64,000 nt of DNA, taken from assembly GCF_001854605.1 (NCBI RefSeq), contig NZ_MKJU01000005.1:1-64000 (forward strand). Direction: 5' to 3'. Under the pieces are notes generated by a model. That model was not told where the DNA came from, made no database searches, and saw only the letters and a list, made by a program, of their open reading frames with translations. A program made the position numbers and the translations under genes. Source of the stretch: Pseudoalteromonas amylolytica. GTDB lineage: Bacteria; Pseudomonadota; Gammaproteobacteria; Enterobacterales; Alteromonadaceae. Position 1 is the first letter of the stretch. Every line of letters begins with the position of its first letter. This document shows, in pieces, positions 35,542 to 45,394 of this stretch.

Positions 35542-37194
35542 TTATTCTTTTAAGGCCCTGCGTAGGATTTTACCAACGTTAGTTTTTGGCAGCTCATCTT
35601 TGAACTCCACCAACTTGGGTACCTTATAATTAGTCAGATTATCACGACAATGTTTAATTATATCCTTTTCCGTCAAAGAAGGGTCTTTTTTCACGACAAA
35701 TACTTTAACTTGCTCACCACTGACATCGTGAGGAACGCCAACCGCAGCCACTTCTAACACGCCATCATGCATAGCAACAACTTCTTCCACCTCATTTGGG
35801 AAGACGTTAAAGCCTGAAACGATGATCATATCCTTTTTACGATCAACGATATAGAAGAACCCTTCTTCGTCATAGGTCGCAATATCACCCGTTGCGAACC
35901 AGCCGTCTTTCAAACATTCGGCAGTCGCATCTGGGCGATTATAATAGCCAGCCATAACTTGTGGACCCTTTACGCACAGCTCGCCCGCTTCACCTAACGC
36001 AGCTTCCTCGCCATTTTCCAACACGATTTTTAGTTCCGTGCTTGGTGCTGGCAATCCAATCGAGCCATTGTAACCATCTAAATCATAAGGGCAAATCGTA
36101 ACCAATGGCGCGCACTCAGTTAGTCCATAGCCTTCCATTAGTTTGCTGCGTGTAACTTTTTGCCAACGCTCCGCAACTGGGCGTTGAACAGCCATGCCAC
36201 CACCTAGTGACATTTTAAGGTGTGAAAAGTCTAATTGATCAAACCCTGGTGTGTTTAGCAGTCCATTAAACAATGTATTTACCCCAGTGATAGCGGTAAA
36301 CGGGTATTTAGCTAGCTCCTTAACAAATGCAGGCATGTCACGTGGGTTAGTGATCAGGATATTGTGTCCACCGTACTTCATAAAGGTTAGGCAGTTCGCG
36401 GTCAGTGCAAAAATATGATACAGCGGAAGCGCCGTGATGACGATTTCTTTGCCGTTATCCAACACTTTGTCTAGGCAGCCTGATACTTGCTCAAGATTGC
36501 CGACCATATTGCCATGAGTAAGCATTGCGCCTTTTGATACACCGGTTGTACCACCAGTATATTGCAAAAAAGCCAGATCATTTAAATTCACATCTGGTAC
36601 TTGATATGCGTTAGGATCTGCATTAACAACATCATTAAATGGAATCACCTGCGGTAAAGAAAACTCTGGCACCATCTTCTTAATGTGTTTAACAACGAAA
36701 TTAACAAGGTGCTTTTTAACTCCCCCCATCATATCGCCTATCTCAGTTAACACAATGTGCTTAACTTGAGTTTTGGGCAATGCTTTTTCCAGCGTTTGTG
36801 CAAAATTAGCAAGGATGAAAATAGCTTTGGTTTCTGAGTCGTTAAGTTGATGTTCTAGCTCGCGTACCGTGTATAGCGGGTTAACATTAACAACCGTACA
36901 TCCAGCACGTAAAATGCCTAAAATTGCTAGTGGTGTTTGCAGTAAGTTTGGCATCATTACTGCGACTTTATCACCTTTACCTAGTTTCAGTGTGTTCTGA
37001 AGATAGCTTGCTACAGCTTTAGTTTTTTCGTCAACTTGTTTATATGTGAGTGTCTTTCCCATGTTGCTGTATGCGGGTAAAGATGCGAACTCGGTAAAAC
37101 TTTTGTCAAACAATTCAAGCAATGAGTTGTAATGCTCTGGGTCAATAGTTTCAGGCATACCCTCTGGGTAGCGCTTTAGCCAGATTTTCTCCAC
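35542..37194 (-). CDS. fadD: Long-chain fatty acid--CoA ligase
   Basis: 550 residues from GTG 37194 (AGGAG upstream). An adenylate-forming enzyme with AMP-binding motif [18 protein letters not shown] near 215, [10 protein letters not shown] near 360, GWFATGDIA near 435 and the hinge/Lys region VGKILRRAL at the C-terminus. It activates exogenous long-chain fatty acids to acyl-CoA for beta-oxidation or lipid synthesis, at the inner membrane. I saw no clear FadR- or PsrA-type operator upstream. Confidence 0.95.
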   Translation of the reverse strand: MEKIWLKRYPEGMPETIDPEHYNSLLELFDKSFTEFASLPAYSNMGKTLTYKQVDEKTKAVASYLQNTLKLGKGDKVAVMMPNLLQTPLAILGILRAGCTVVNVNPLYTVRELEHQLNDSETKAIFILANFAQTLEKALPKTQVKHIVLTEIGDMMGGVKKHLVNFVVKHIKKMVPEFSLPQVIPFNDVVNADPNAYQVPDVNLNDLAFLQYTGGTTGVSKGAMLTHGNMVGNLEQVSGCLDKVLDNGKEIVITALPLYHIFALTANCLTFMKYGGHNILITNPRDMPAFVKELAKYPFTAITGVNTLFNGLLNTPGFDQLDFSHLKMSLGGGMAVQRPVAERWQKVTRSKLMEGYGLTECAPLVTICPYDLDGYNGSIGLPAPSTELKIVLENGEEAALGEAGELCVKGPQVMAGYYNRPDATAECLKDGWFATGDIATYDEEGFFYIVDRKKDMIIVSGFNVFPNEVEEVVAMHDGVLEVAAVGVPHDVSGEQVKVFVVKKDPSLTEKDIIKHCRDNLTNYKVPKLVEFKDELPKTNVGKILRRALKE

Positions 37195-37314
37195 TCTTAG
37201 CTCCTGTGTTTTAGTTATTTTTTTGATACGTTACCTTAATCTATATAAGGCGCTTTAACAATTGAGCAAATACTCTAATCCGGTGATATTCCCACATTTA
37301 GTCGAAATATACAA

Positions 37315-38175
37315 TTATGTTAATGTATTTCTATTCAGATGCTGTTCAATCAAACTAATACATTCTTGAGGATTGTCCATATGGCAATGATGTCCCCCTG
37401 AAACTTCTTCAACCCTTATCTGTTTGAACCCATCCATGAATTGCCCACAATTATCTTTAACAAAATCATAGCCCTTCTCACTGACAATCAATAGGCTAGG
37501 GGTAACCACTTCTTCTAGCACCGCTTTGGCATGCGCCAAAGAAAATCGCATTGCCGAAGCAGTCTTAAGTCTAGGATCAATCGTTAAGTAAAACCCACCT
37601 TCCACTTGTTGTGAGTTTCTTTGCATGAGAAGCGCAGCATCTTTTTGATTAAGGCTCCCTGCTTTACTTCTGGCATTGACCAGTGTTGCAAAGTTTGCAT
37701 AAAGCCGTTTTTTAAATTTATCACTTGCTTGGCGCTGCTCAAAGGCCTGCAAAATTTGCTGTTTGACTTCTTGTTCTGGTGTACACACCAGCCCAAAGCC
37801 TTCTATCATAGTTAAACTTTTAACCCGTTGTGGATACAAAGATGAAAACAATCCACAGATCATTGCTCCCATAGAATGCCCAACCAAGTGGCAACGCTCT
37901 AACTCTAAAACATCAAGTATATTCAATAAGTCATAAACATAGTCTACGAAATAATAATGTGCATCAGCAGAGCGCCATTGCGATTTCCCATGCCCTTTTA
38001 GATCAATTGAAACCCATTGATATGAATCACTCGCTTTATCAAGCATGGGTGTAAAACTGTTGCTGTTATCAAGCCACCCATGAATACAAAGGACAACTTC
38101 ACCTTTGTTGTTTGTGGTTTGAGCCGCCATCCCTATTCTGTGTAAGGCATCTATCGCATTTTTCATCCGAGTCAC
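37315..38175 (-). CDS. Alpha/beta-hydrolase fold protein
   Basis: 286 residues. Oxyanion region CIHGWLDNSNSF near 30, nucleophile elbow GHSMGAM near 100, an Asp-bearing strand near 240 and a late catalytic His in GGHHCHMDNP near 262. It is a soluble serine hydrolase of unknown substrate, on the same strand as fadD with 120 nt between them; a link to lipid metabolism is possible. The start may be GTG 38175 or ATG 38166; neither has a clear ribosome-binding site. Confidence 0.8.
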   Translation of the reverse strand: MTRMKNAIDALHRIGMAAQTTNNKGEVVLCIHGWLDNSNSFTPMLDKASDSYQWVSIDLKGHGKSQWRSADAHYYFVDYVYDLLNILDVLELERCHLVGHSMGAMICGLFSSLYPQRVKSLTMIEGFGLVCTPEQEVKQQILQAFEQRQASDKFKKRLYANFATLVNARSKAGSLNQKDAALLMQRNSQQVEGGFYLTIDPRLKTASAMRFSLAHAKAVLEEVVTPSLLIVSEKGYDFVKDNCGQFMDGFKQIRVEEVSGGHHCHMDNPQECISLIEQHLNRNTLT

Positions 38176-38293
38176 ATAAATCTAATATTGTATTGCATAC
38201 AAATACTTTATCATTACAACTTATAATACGTACAACATTGAGATAAAGATATCTGCTTCCATGTATCGATTAGTCAGCCATGCTCTGATGTAG

Positions 38294-38310
38294 CTGTCAT
38301 TTTATCTCAT
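38294..38310 (+). promoter_or_regulatory. PhoB-box-like element upstream of alkaline phosphatase
   Basis: A perfect CTGTCAT (38294-38300), then after 3 nt ATCTCAT (38304-38310, 5 of 7). A TATGAT -10 lies at about 38336. The half-site spacing is one less than in E. coli PhoB boxes, so this is a candidate only. Confidence 0.4.
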
Positions 38311-38378
38311 TTGTAAATTTTTGAATTAGATCGTTGTATGATATTCAAGATAAACACGGGAATACAAAGGATATTTAA

Positions 38379-39671
38379 ATGAAAAGATCACTCAGTGTGC
38401 TTGCCACAAGTATTGTTTTGAGTACCAATGCGTTTGCTGCATCAGCGCCAAAGAATATCATTTACATGATCGGTGATGGTATGGGCCCAACCTACACTAC
38501 GGCATATCGCTATTATATGGATGATAAGAAAACCAAAGAGGTTGAGCCAACCGTATTTGATTCGATATTAGTAGGCATGGCTCACACATATCCAGATGAT
38601 GATACGATTGTGACAGACAGCGCAGCCGGCGCAACAGCGCTAAGTACTGGTACAAAAAGTTACAACGGTGCTATAGCGGTAAATACTGAAAAAAAACCTT
38701 TAAAAACCATGCTAGAACTAGCAAAAAGTCAAGGTATGACAACGGCGCTTGTAGCAACTTCGCAAATTAATCACGCAACCCCAGCGAGTTTTGCTGCACA
38801 TAACGAATCTCGTCGCAACTATGATGACATCGCTAATGATTATATTGATAACAAAATCTCCGGTAAGCTACCCGTCGACTTGATGCTAGGTGGCGGAACT
38901 AAGTATTTTATTCGTGAAGATAGAAACTTAGTTGAGGAATTTAAAGCCGCAGGTTACGCCTATAGCGACAATATTGATGAGCTTGCCAATATACAGTCCA
39001 TTCCAGCTCTTGGGCTTTTCGCGCCTGTGGGTATGCCATTTGCGATTGACCAGCACCCTGACCGCTTAGAAAAAATGACTAGTAAAGCTCTGTCTTTACT
39101 AAACAATAAAAACAAGCAAGGCTTTTTTGTCATGGTAGAAGGCAGTCAAATCGATTGGTGTGGCCACGCTAACGATATAGCCTGTGCTATGCACGAAATG
39201 CACGATTTTGCCAATGCTATAAAAGTCGCAAAGCGCTACATTGACGAGAACCCAGATACATTACTTGTCGTTACCGCCGACCATTCAACAGGTGGTTTGA
39301 CGCTGGGTGCTAACGGTCAATATCGCTGGGAAAGTGATGTAATTAAAGGTGTAAGTGCTTCCGCAGAAACCATTGCGAAGCAAATGTTAGCCAGTGATGA
39401 TATTGCGCCAATTTGGAATACGTCAACAAAGTTACCTTTTGATAATCAAAACAAACTATTGCTTGAACAAGCTAAATCTCAAGGGGAAAAAGAACTCGCG
39501 CAAGCCATAAAGTCTATTATTAGCAAAGCGAGTTTCACAGGTTGGACAACCAGTGGGCACACGGCAATCGACGTGCAAGTATTTGCTTATGGTAAAGGTG
39601 CAAGCCAGTTCAATGGCTCTCAAAATAACACCCATATTGCGGACAAATTAATTTCATTTATTGAAAAGTAA
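38379..39671 (+). CDS. phoA: Periplasmic alkaline phosphatase
   Basis: 430 residues. Signal peptide LATSIVLSTNAFAAS; metal-site Asp in IIYMIGDGMG; catalytic Ser in TDSAAGATALSTG near 85; metal ligands in EGSQIDWCGHAND near 260, VTADHSTGGL near 305 and TSGHTAIDV near 390. It hydrolyses phosphate monoesters. It lacks the large surface loop of Vibrio alkaline phosphatase. A CTGTCAT element upstream suggests Pho control. It converges with the EIIC-EAL gene, 21 nt between the ends. Confidence 0.93.
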   Translation: MKRSLSVLATSIVLSTNAFAASAPKNIIYMIGDGMGPTYTTAYRYYMDDKKTKEVEPTVFDSILVGMAHTYPDDDTIVTDSAAGATALSTGTKSYNGAIAVNTEKKPLKTMLELAKSQGMTTALVATSQINHATPASFAAHNESRRNYDDIANDYIDNKISGKLPVDLMLGGGTKYFIREDRNLVEEFKAAGYAYSDNIDELANIQSIPALGLFAPVGMPFAIDQHPDRLEKMTSKALSLLNNKNKQGFFVMVEGSQIDWCGHANDIACAMHEMHDFANAIKVAKRYIDENPDTLLVVTADHSTGGLTLGANGQYRWESDVIKGVSASAETIAKQMLASDDIAPIWNTSTKLPFDNQNKLLLEQAKSQGEKELAQAIKSIISKASFTGWTTSGHTAIDVQVFAYGKGASQFNGSQNNTHIADKLISFIEK

Positions 39672-39692
39672 CCAATGATTAGAGGCGGTTAC

Positions 39693-41723
39693 TCAAATCG
39701 TCTCTGATTTTGCTAACAGCTCAATTGCCTCATCGATTGGCATTGCTTGGTGGTATAAGAACCCCTGAACACAATCGATATTGGCAGCTTTTACTACTCG
39801 TTCTTCTTCCCTTGTTTCAACGCCTTCTGCAACAGTTTTAAAACCTAGCTGAGTACATAGCTGAGCTAAATGTTTATACAAGGTTTCTGATTTAAGGTTA
39901 TTAGACTCAGGTAATAAACTTCTATCTAGTTTGATAGTGTCAATATTGAGCTTTGACAGTACTGACAAACAAGAATAGCCTGTGCCAAAGTCATCCATTG
40001 CACAGCGAATATGATGCCGCTTTAAGTGATTAACTACCTCTATAGTTGTAGCGAAATCCTCAATATAGCTAGACTCCAAGAGTTCAACTTCAACTTGTTC
40101 TTCAAAACGAGAAAATGCTTTCACAATCCGTTTATATCCGCCGTTTAGTAGGTTGTTGGGGGATATGTTAAAACTAACCTTTGGCGCATACCCGGCACTT
40201 GCAAACCGTTCAAGGTCAACTTCAAGCTGATCTATCACATAATTATCGATGACATCTAGTAAATTATGCTTTGCTAACGTGTCTAAAAACCACGGGCCTT
40301 GCACTGAGCCATCGCTATAGGTTAGTCTTAACAGTGCTTCAAACCCTATGATTTTATTCGTTTTTAGTGCTATTTTTGGCTGATAGTAAAGTGTTAACGC
40401 ACCTTTATTCAACGCATCCGTCACCTGTTTTAAGCTGTGATGTTCTAGCTGCCTTTCACTATGGTGAATGGCAAACATACTTTCTGCTTTGTCTTCGATT
40501 TGGCGTCCAGCCGAATAGCGTTTTACTAGCATATCCAATGCCTTCCCTGACATGCTTTGACGTTGATAGATTTTAAGAAAAGGATAATATATAGTGGCAT
40601 TCGCAAGCACTAACACCAACTGTAATAACAATGCGCTATAGCTTTGCGTTAATAACCACGCGTTGATAAAAATGGGCGTAAACCAAGGAACTGATTGGTC
40701 TGGTATTACTGTAATCACTCCCAATGACAAACAGTAGTAAGCAACAATAGCGTTCAACATAGGTGCCAATAAAAATGGCAATAGTATATATGGGTTAAAT
40801 ACAATAGGCAGCGCGTAGATCATAACCTCACTGATATTGAATACCGCCAGTGGCAAAGATATTTTTGCAATATGCTGCTCATGTCGAGCTTCTTTTAATA
40901 AAAAACTCGCAATGATAATCCCCCACACGCAGCCAGTGCCGCCAAGTAGAACAAAAACAGAGAAAAAGTGATAGTTTTCGACCGATGACCCCAAAAGGTA
41001 ATGCGTAAAATGAGTAGGAGCTAAAATTTGATAGGTATTATCTCCATGTACGCCTAAAAACCATAACATATGTGAGCTTAGCAGCTGCATAAACAGCTTA
41101 CCCAGAGCGCTCAACTCTACTTGCGCATTTGATAGGGTTTGCGCAAACCACGTGGCAGTATTGTCAATATATGGATATAACATCAGCGTGATAGTGGTGA
41201 CTGCCATATAGGGAAAGATTAAATTAATATGTTTTCTTAGGAATAAACTAATAGAACTGACATTAACGATTCTAAATAATTTTATTTGCATTAAATAAGA
41301 CAATAAATAATTGCAAAATATTGGCATAAACAAGGAATATAATACACCTTGTGTATGGTCAATATGAATACTGTTATTCTCAATATACATGTAACCCGTT
41401 GTGGCGGTAAAACAAGTTATTACCAAAATAGGCGCTGCAATAGTATGAACTTTCAAGTTTTTAGCTAAATGGTAAGAGAATGAGATCAAACTAAGTAAAG
41501 GAAACAGCCCCCACACAAGTTGATTAAACTGGTTCAAGTATTGGTGTTCAAAACCTTTTGCCGCTATATCAAGCCATTGATTTAAAAGTGTGATTAAAGA
41601 GGCAACAATAAAGAAAGGGATGAGTGCAATATACCCCTCTCGTAACGACAATATCATGGTGTTAGCAGATATCTTTACTGCTAGGCGGTTAAACTTGTTT
41701 AGTATTGAAGTAGACAAATACAA
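39693..41723 (-). CDS. PTS EIIC-like membrane domain fused to EAL phosphodiesterase
   Basis: 676 residues. The N-terminal part (about 1-400) has some ten membrane helices matching the lactose/cellobiose-type EIIC permease: MLWFLGVHGDNTY near 220 and SEVMIYALPIVFNPYILLPF near 308. The C-terminal EAL domain (about 425-676) keeps the catalytic set: FEALLRL, NIS in SFNISPNN, DDFGTGYS, the Lys of TIKLD and AEGVET. It should hydrolyse c-di-GMP under control of a sugar-binding membrane sensor. No EIIA/EIIB genes are near, so transport is doubtful. The TTG at 41723 has only a weak CGAG upstream, so the start is uncertain. Confidence 0.88.
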   Translation of the reverse strand: MYLSTSILNKFNRLAVKISANTMILSLREGYIALIPFFIVASLITLLNQWLDIAAKGFEHQYLNQFNQLVWGLFPLLSLISFSYHLAKNLKVHTIAAPILVITCFTATTGYMYIENNSIHIDHTQGVLYSLFMPIFCNYLLSYLMQIKLFRIVNVSSISLFLRKHINLIFPYMAVTTITLMLYPYIDNTATWFAQTLSNAQVELSALGKLFMQLLSSHMLWFLGVHGDNTYQILAPTHFTHYLLGSSVENYHFFSVFVLLGGTGCVWGIIIASFLLKEARHEQHIAKISLPLAVFNISEVMIYALPIVFNPYILLPFLLAPMLNAIVAYYCLSLGVITVIPDQSVPWFTPIFINAWLLTQSYSALLLQLVLVLANATIYYPFLKIYQRQSMSGKALDMLVKRYSAGRQIEDKAESMFAIHHSERQLEHHSLKQVTDALNKGALTLYYQPKIALKTNKIIGFEALLRLTYSDGSVQGPWFLDTLAKHNLLDVIDNYVIDQLEVDLERFASAGYAPKVSFNISPNNLLNGGYKRIVKAFSRFEEQVEVELLESSYIEDFATTIEVVNHLKRHHIRCAMDDFGTGYSCLSVLSKLNIDTIKLDRSLLPESNNLKSETLYKHLAQLCTQLGFKTVAEGVETREEERVVKAANIDCVQGFLYHQAMPIDEAIELLAKSETI

Positions 41724-41809
41724 GACTCGTTTTTTTCTTTAAACAATACCTAGTTTTTTAAAGAATACAAATAGAAGATTTCAATAAGCCTTGAATAATT
41801 TTCATTCGT

Positions 41810-42103
41810 TCAGGCGTATACATTTACGCCTATTAAGCTTTCAATATCGCTGCGACGCTGCTGATTATTGATTGCCATATATGTGCCTATTGCCTTACTG
41901 GTCTTAAAATTTGGTTGGTCATATATCGTTGAGGTAAATTCATTTTGCAGTTTCTTTGCAAGCTCAATACCTTTCTCAGATGTTTTGACAAAGCTTACAT
42001 TTTCGACTGGGTTCGGTACAGACTCAGCCTGCTCACGGGCTTTTTTTATTGCCGGCTTAAGCTGATACGTGTGCTGATTTTGTAAAATTAGTTGCGTCTT
42101 CAT
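41810..42103 (-). CDS. Small uncharacterised protein
   Basis: 97 residues from ATG 42103; the frame opens at GTG 42112. Soluble, Lys/Gln-rich and largely helical, with a C-terminal QQRRSDIESLIGVNVYA segment that resembles tails found in short conserved proteins of this group. No family recognised. It is downstream of tsaB on the same strand with about 40 nt between them, so it may be the last gene of the yoaA-tsaB unit. Coding is supported by length and an ordered composition only. Confidence 0.55.
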   Translation of the reverse strand: MKTQLILQNQHTYQLKPAIKKAREQAESVPNPVENVSFVKTSEKGIELAKKLQNEFTSTIYDQPNFKTSKAIGTYMAINNQQRRSDIESLIGVNVYA

Positions 42104-42142
42104 TGTCTGCACCGAATTAACGACTACTTTAAAAATATAAGA

Positions 42143-42829
42143 TTATTCGCGACCTGGCAACTTTTTCCAAGTTACAGTATCTCTTACATAGTGCGGTTGT
42201 GCATCGGCAGCCTTTACGGTCAAGCCATGACTAAACGCAATATCACCAAGTTCAAGCATATAAAAGGCATCTGGTAACCTAATGTCATTGCTAACTACAA
42301 GGTTGCAAGGCCCTGCAATTTCAGGATACGCCTGCCAAGCGGTACCCACGGCATTGATAGCGGTGTCGTAATGTTTCACATCCTCTGGGGAGCATACAAC
42401 TTCGTCCCCAAGTAAATTGATACAACCATCGCTTGCGAGTTCGTACTGAGCAAGATATATCTCCCCCATCCGAGCATCAATACCACTTATAACCTGTTCG
42501 ACTTTCAGCTCACGCACAGCCTGTAGCGCCATTGCTTCTAGTGTTGACACACCCACTAGCGGTAAATCACACGAATAGGCCAATCCCTGCGCTATCGCTA
42601 CGCTTATGCGAACGCCAGTAAAACTGCCTGGGCCGCGGCCGAATACAATGCCATCTAGGTCTTTTAATTGGCAGTTTGCTTTATCTAGCATCTGTTCAAT
42701 CTGTGGGAGAATTTTTTGGCTATGCTGCTGCGGACATTCCTCAAAATAGCGATAGGTCTGTCCATTAAAGTACAGAGCCAAGCTCAAAGCTTCGGTTGAT
42801 GCATCAATTGCTAACAAATTATGTTTCAT
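42143..42829 (-). CDS. tsaB: tRNA t6A biosynthesis protein TsaB
   Basis: 228 residues. ASKHA fold: LAIDASTEALSLAL at the start, QHSQKILP, and GRGPGSFTGVRISVAIAQGLA near 65. It is a non-catalytic partner of TsaD, TsaE and TsaC in threonylcarbamoyl-adenosine formation at tRNA position 37. The start follows the yoaA stop by 1 nt, so the two are coupled, the same order as in E. coli. Confidence 0.95.
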   Translation of the reverse strand: MKHNLLAIDASTEALSLALYFNGQTYRYFEECPQQHSQKILPQIEQMLDKANCQLKDLDGIVFGRGPGSFTGVRISVAIAQGLAYSCDLPLVGVSTLEAMALQAVRELKVEQVISGIDARMGEIYLAQYELASDGCINLLGDEVVCSPEDVKHYDTAINAVGTAWQAYPEIAGPCNLVVSNDIRLPDAFYMLELGDIAFSHGLTVKAADAQPHYVRDTVTWKKLPGRE

Positions 42830-42830
42830 A

Positions 42831-44741
42831 TTATTTTATATTCTCAAGAAATGTCGTTGCGGTTTCCAGACTGCGTGTACGTTTCATCGCTGGTAAACTC
42901 TTTAAAAATGTCTGCCCGTATTTTCGCGTAACTAGCCTATTATCGCAAATGATCAGCACACCTTTGTCAGATTTATCACGGATCAGGCGACCAACACCTT
43001 GCTTTAAACTTATCACCGCTTGCGGCAGTTGGATGGTTGTAAAGGGCTCTTTGCCCTGCATTTCTGCATCAGCCATACGAGCTTGCAATAACGGATCATC
43101 TGGTGACGTAAAAGGCAACTTATCGATCATCACGCAACTGAGCGCATCGCCTCGTACATCAACACCCTCCCAAAATGACGCAGTGCCAAGCAACACCGCG
43201 TTACCATGTCTAACAAATTGCTCTAAGATAATGCGCTTTGACGACTGTCCTTGCATAAAGATAGGATACTCAAGTGCGGTACTGAGCCCTTCGTAAACCA
43301 GATGCATCACGCGATAACTGGTAAAAAGCAAAAAAGTCCTGCCTTTTGCGGCATCAATAACTTGCTTAGCTATTTTCACCAGAGTGTGGGGCATCAAATC
43401 ATCACCACTTTCGGGCAGATAACGGGGCAAACACAATATGGCTTGATTTTGATAATCAAACGGGCTTGCGACAATACTTTGATGTTGAGGCTTTAAACCC
43501 AAACTCGCGTTGAAATGCGCAAGTGAATCATCTACTGATAGAGTCGCTGAGGTAAACACAAAGCTTGCTTTGGTTTTTGCAACAATTTCTTTAAACTTAG
43601 CCGAAACATCAAGGGGCGTTATGTGAATCGCAATGTACCTGCGAGACGTTTCGTACCAATAGCTATAGCCTGTTTGCGACACATCAAAAGCGCGCTCCAT
43701 CTGTCCTTTAAACTTCAATACACGCTCAAAAGGGTGTTCTATTTTATCACTGCGATCTAAGCAAGTTTTCAAGACCTGATATAAAAAATCGAGATCACTT
43801 ATCACTCGATGCAACGCATCGCATACCGGCTTATTTGCTAAAGCCGCTCGCCAATCGCCTCGACCACCATCAGCTCCAAACGATATCCGCAGGTCTGCAA
43901 CACTGGTTTCTAACTTGTTTAGTGTTTTACCAAGTTGCAGCATATCAGGTATATCTGATCTGTAAATGAGACGAATGTCATTGATAAGGTCACCAAGTTG
44001 TTTTGTACTAAATGACTCTCCGAAGTAATCGCTGGCTATCTGTGGCAACTGATGCGCTTCATCAAACACATAGTTATCCGCCGTTGGCATCAGCTCAGCA
44101 AAACCCGAGTCCTTGACCGCCATGTCAGCAAAAAAAAGATGGTGATTTATCACCACTAAATCGGCTTCCATCGCTTTTATTCGCGCTTTTCGAATATAAC
44201 AACTGTCAAAATCTGGGCATTCTTTGCCCAAACAGTTATCCGCTGTAGAATTGACATACGGCAGAACTTTCGCATCTTCCTCGATGCCAACACAATCGGC
44301 TAAATCCCCACTGTCAGTTTCAGTAGCAAACTTAGCGACCATTGCTAGCTGATGCATGATATCTGGGTCGTCACTTGGTACATGTGCCACATGCTGAGAT
44401 AATCGGTAGGTACACAGATAATTCGCTCGCCCTTTGAGCAAAGCCGTTGTCTTTGCAGCTTTCAACGCTTTTTGTAAGGTAGGCAGGTCACGGTGATAAA
44501 GTTGCTCTTGCAACGCTTTTGACCCTGTCGAAATGATTGACTTTTGTTTACTTAACAGTAAAGGCGCTAAATAAGCAAACGTTTTGCCCGTACCTGTTCC
44601 AGCTTCAACAACACATTGACCATTGTTCGCAATGGTTTTTTCTATTGCCTGAGCCATTTCAATTTGCGGTTGCCTTGGCGTGTAGCCACTGAACTGCTGA
44701 GCAAGTGGACCTTGTTCAGAAAAAACGTGTTGAATAGACAA
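42831..44741 (-). CDS. yoaA: DinG-family ATP-dependent helicase YoaA
   Basis: 636 residues. Walker A VEAGTGTGKTFAY near 42, DEAH box in NYVFDEAHQLPQ, and C-terminal motifs GTASFWEGVDVRG and QGVGRLIRD. Iron-sulfur cysteines are in LCTYRLSQ, DCVGIEE and NCLGKECPDFDSC. It is an XPD-like 5'-3' DNA helicase involved in replication-fork repair; YoaA works with HolC in E. coli. The TTG start at 44741 has no strong ribosome-binding site, but the N-terminus matches the family from there. Confidence 0.92.
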   Translation of the reverse strand: MSIQHVFSEQGPLAQQFSGYTPRQPQIEMAQAIEKTIANNGQCVVEAGTGTGKTFAYLAPLLLSKQKSIISTGSKALQEQLYHRDLPTLQKALKAAKTTALLKGRANYLCTYRLSQHVAHVPSDDPDIMHQLAMVAKFATETDSGDLADCVGIEEDAKVLPYVNSTADNCLGKECPDFDSCYIRKARIKAMEADLVVINHHLFFADMAVKDSGFAELMPTADNYVFDEAHQLPQIASDYFGESFSTKQLGDLINDIRLIYRSDIPDMLQLGKTLNKLETSVADLRISFGADGGRGDWRAALANKPVCDALHRVISDLDFLYQVLKTCLDRSDKIEHPFERVLKFKGQMERAFDVSQTGYSYWYETSRRYIAIHITPLDVSAKFKEIVAKTKASFVFTSATLSVDDSLAHFNASLGLKPQHQSIVASPFDYQNQAILCLPRYLPESGDDLMPHTLVKIAKQVIDAAKGRTFLLFTSYRVMHLVYEGLSTALEYPIFMQGQSSKRIILEQFVRHGNAVLLGTASFWEGVDVRGDALSCVMIDKLPFTSPDDPLLQARMADAEMQGKEPFTTIQLPQAVISLKQGVGRLIRDKSDKGVLIICDNRLVTRKYGQTFLKSLPAMKRTRSLETATTFLENIK

Positions 44742-44827
44742 GATAAAGATTAATTATTGAATTTGCCACGATTGTAAAGAGTAAACACACTAAGGGCAAG
44801 CTGCCAAACTTTTTCAATGTTTGTAAC

Positions 44828-45064
44828 TCATGCCCAAGTGTCTAAATGCTTCTCGTCATCGTCTTCTTGCTCATTCTTTTTGGCGCTTTTACCTTGCTCT
44901 GTCAACTCTTGCTCTTTTTGCTTTTTGCGTTGCTCTTGTAGAGCAGCTTTGCGCAGCTTCACTTTTTCAATCGCGCCATCTTTCACGCCCGCTATATAAA
45001 ACATTGGCTTATGATCTACTTCTAAGCGAACGATGTTCCTTAGAAACGGTGTAAATACATCCAT
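44828..45064 (-). CDS. Small charged protein of unknown function
   Basis: 78 residues. An ordered N-terminal part (VFTPFLRNIVRLEVDHKPMFYIAGVKDGAIEKV, residues 3-35, shown here only in pieces: NIVRLEVDHKP and MFYIAGVKDG) is followed by a Lys/Glu/Gln-rich coiled-coil-like tail. GAGG sits about 11 nt upstream of the ATG at 45064. It is 86 nt upstream of yoaA and divergent from the his operon. No known family recognised; coding is supported by composition and the ribosome-binding site. Confidence 0.6.
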   Translation of the reverse strand: MDVFTPFLRNIVRLEVDHKPMFYIAGVKDGAIEKVKLRKAALQEQRKKQKEQELTEQGKSAKKNEQEDDDEKHLDTWA

Positions 45065-45215
45065 AACAAGTTACCTCGCCATCTAAAATCTACCTATATT
45101 ATCGGCAGTTATAAGATATGCTTTAGCAACGTGTAAAAAGTGCTTGCACTGTGTTCTATTTTTGTGGTTTGCTAATAGCACAATTTAAGCATAACTAATT
45201 TTTTAAGAGTTAACC

Positions 45216-45266
45216 ATGTTCAATACACTGACAGCCGTACATCATCACCATCATTCAACGGGATAA
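45216..45266 (+). CDS. hisL: Histidine operon leader peptide
   Basis: A 16-residue frame (MFNTLTAVHHHHHSTG) with five consecutive His codons, AAGAG upstream, and a terminator and competing stems before hisG. It is the sensor of charged tRNA-His in transcription attenuation, as in enteric bacteria. Confidence 0.93.
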   Translation: MFNTLTAVHHHHHSTG

Positions 45267-45370
45267 CCTGTCAGGTATTTCGCTGGTGGGTTATTCCCAA
45301 AAGGAACCTCCGGCGAGTCACACACAAAGTAATTTATTTTCGCCCCGAGGTTCCGCCTCGGGGTTTTTAG
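45260..45370 (+). promoter_or_regulatory. his attenuator
   Basis: Three competing pairings follow the leader: GGGATAACC (45260-45268) with GGGTTATTCCC (45288-45298), the antiterminator GGAACCTC (45303-45310) with GAGGTTCC (45347-45354), and the terminator CCCCGAGG (45343-45350) with CCTCGGGG (45356-45363) followed by TTTTTAG. The antiterminator and terminator share GAGG (45347-45350), as attenuation requires. Ribosome stalling at the His codons should favour the antiterminator. Confidence 0.88.
45343..45368 (+). terminator. his attenuator terminator
   Basis: 8-bp G+C-rich stem (CCCCGAGG/CCTCGGGG, 5-nt TTCCG loop) followed by five T, 27 nt before the hisG start. Confidence 0.9.
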
Positions 45371-45394
45371 TTTTAAATATTAGGAAAATAAATT

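Noticed and set aside
42796..43296. 166-codon plus-strand frame over yoaA
   Set aside because: Antisense to the conserved helicase motifs of yoaA and not preceded by a ribosome-binding site.
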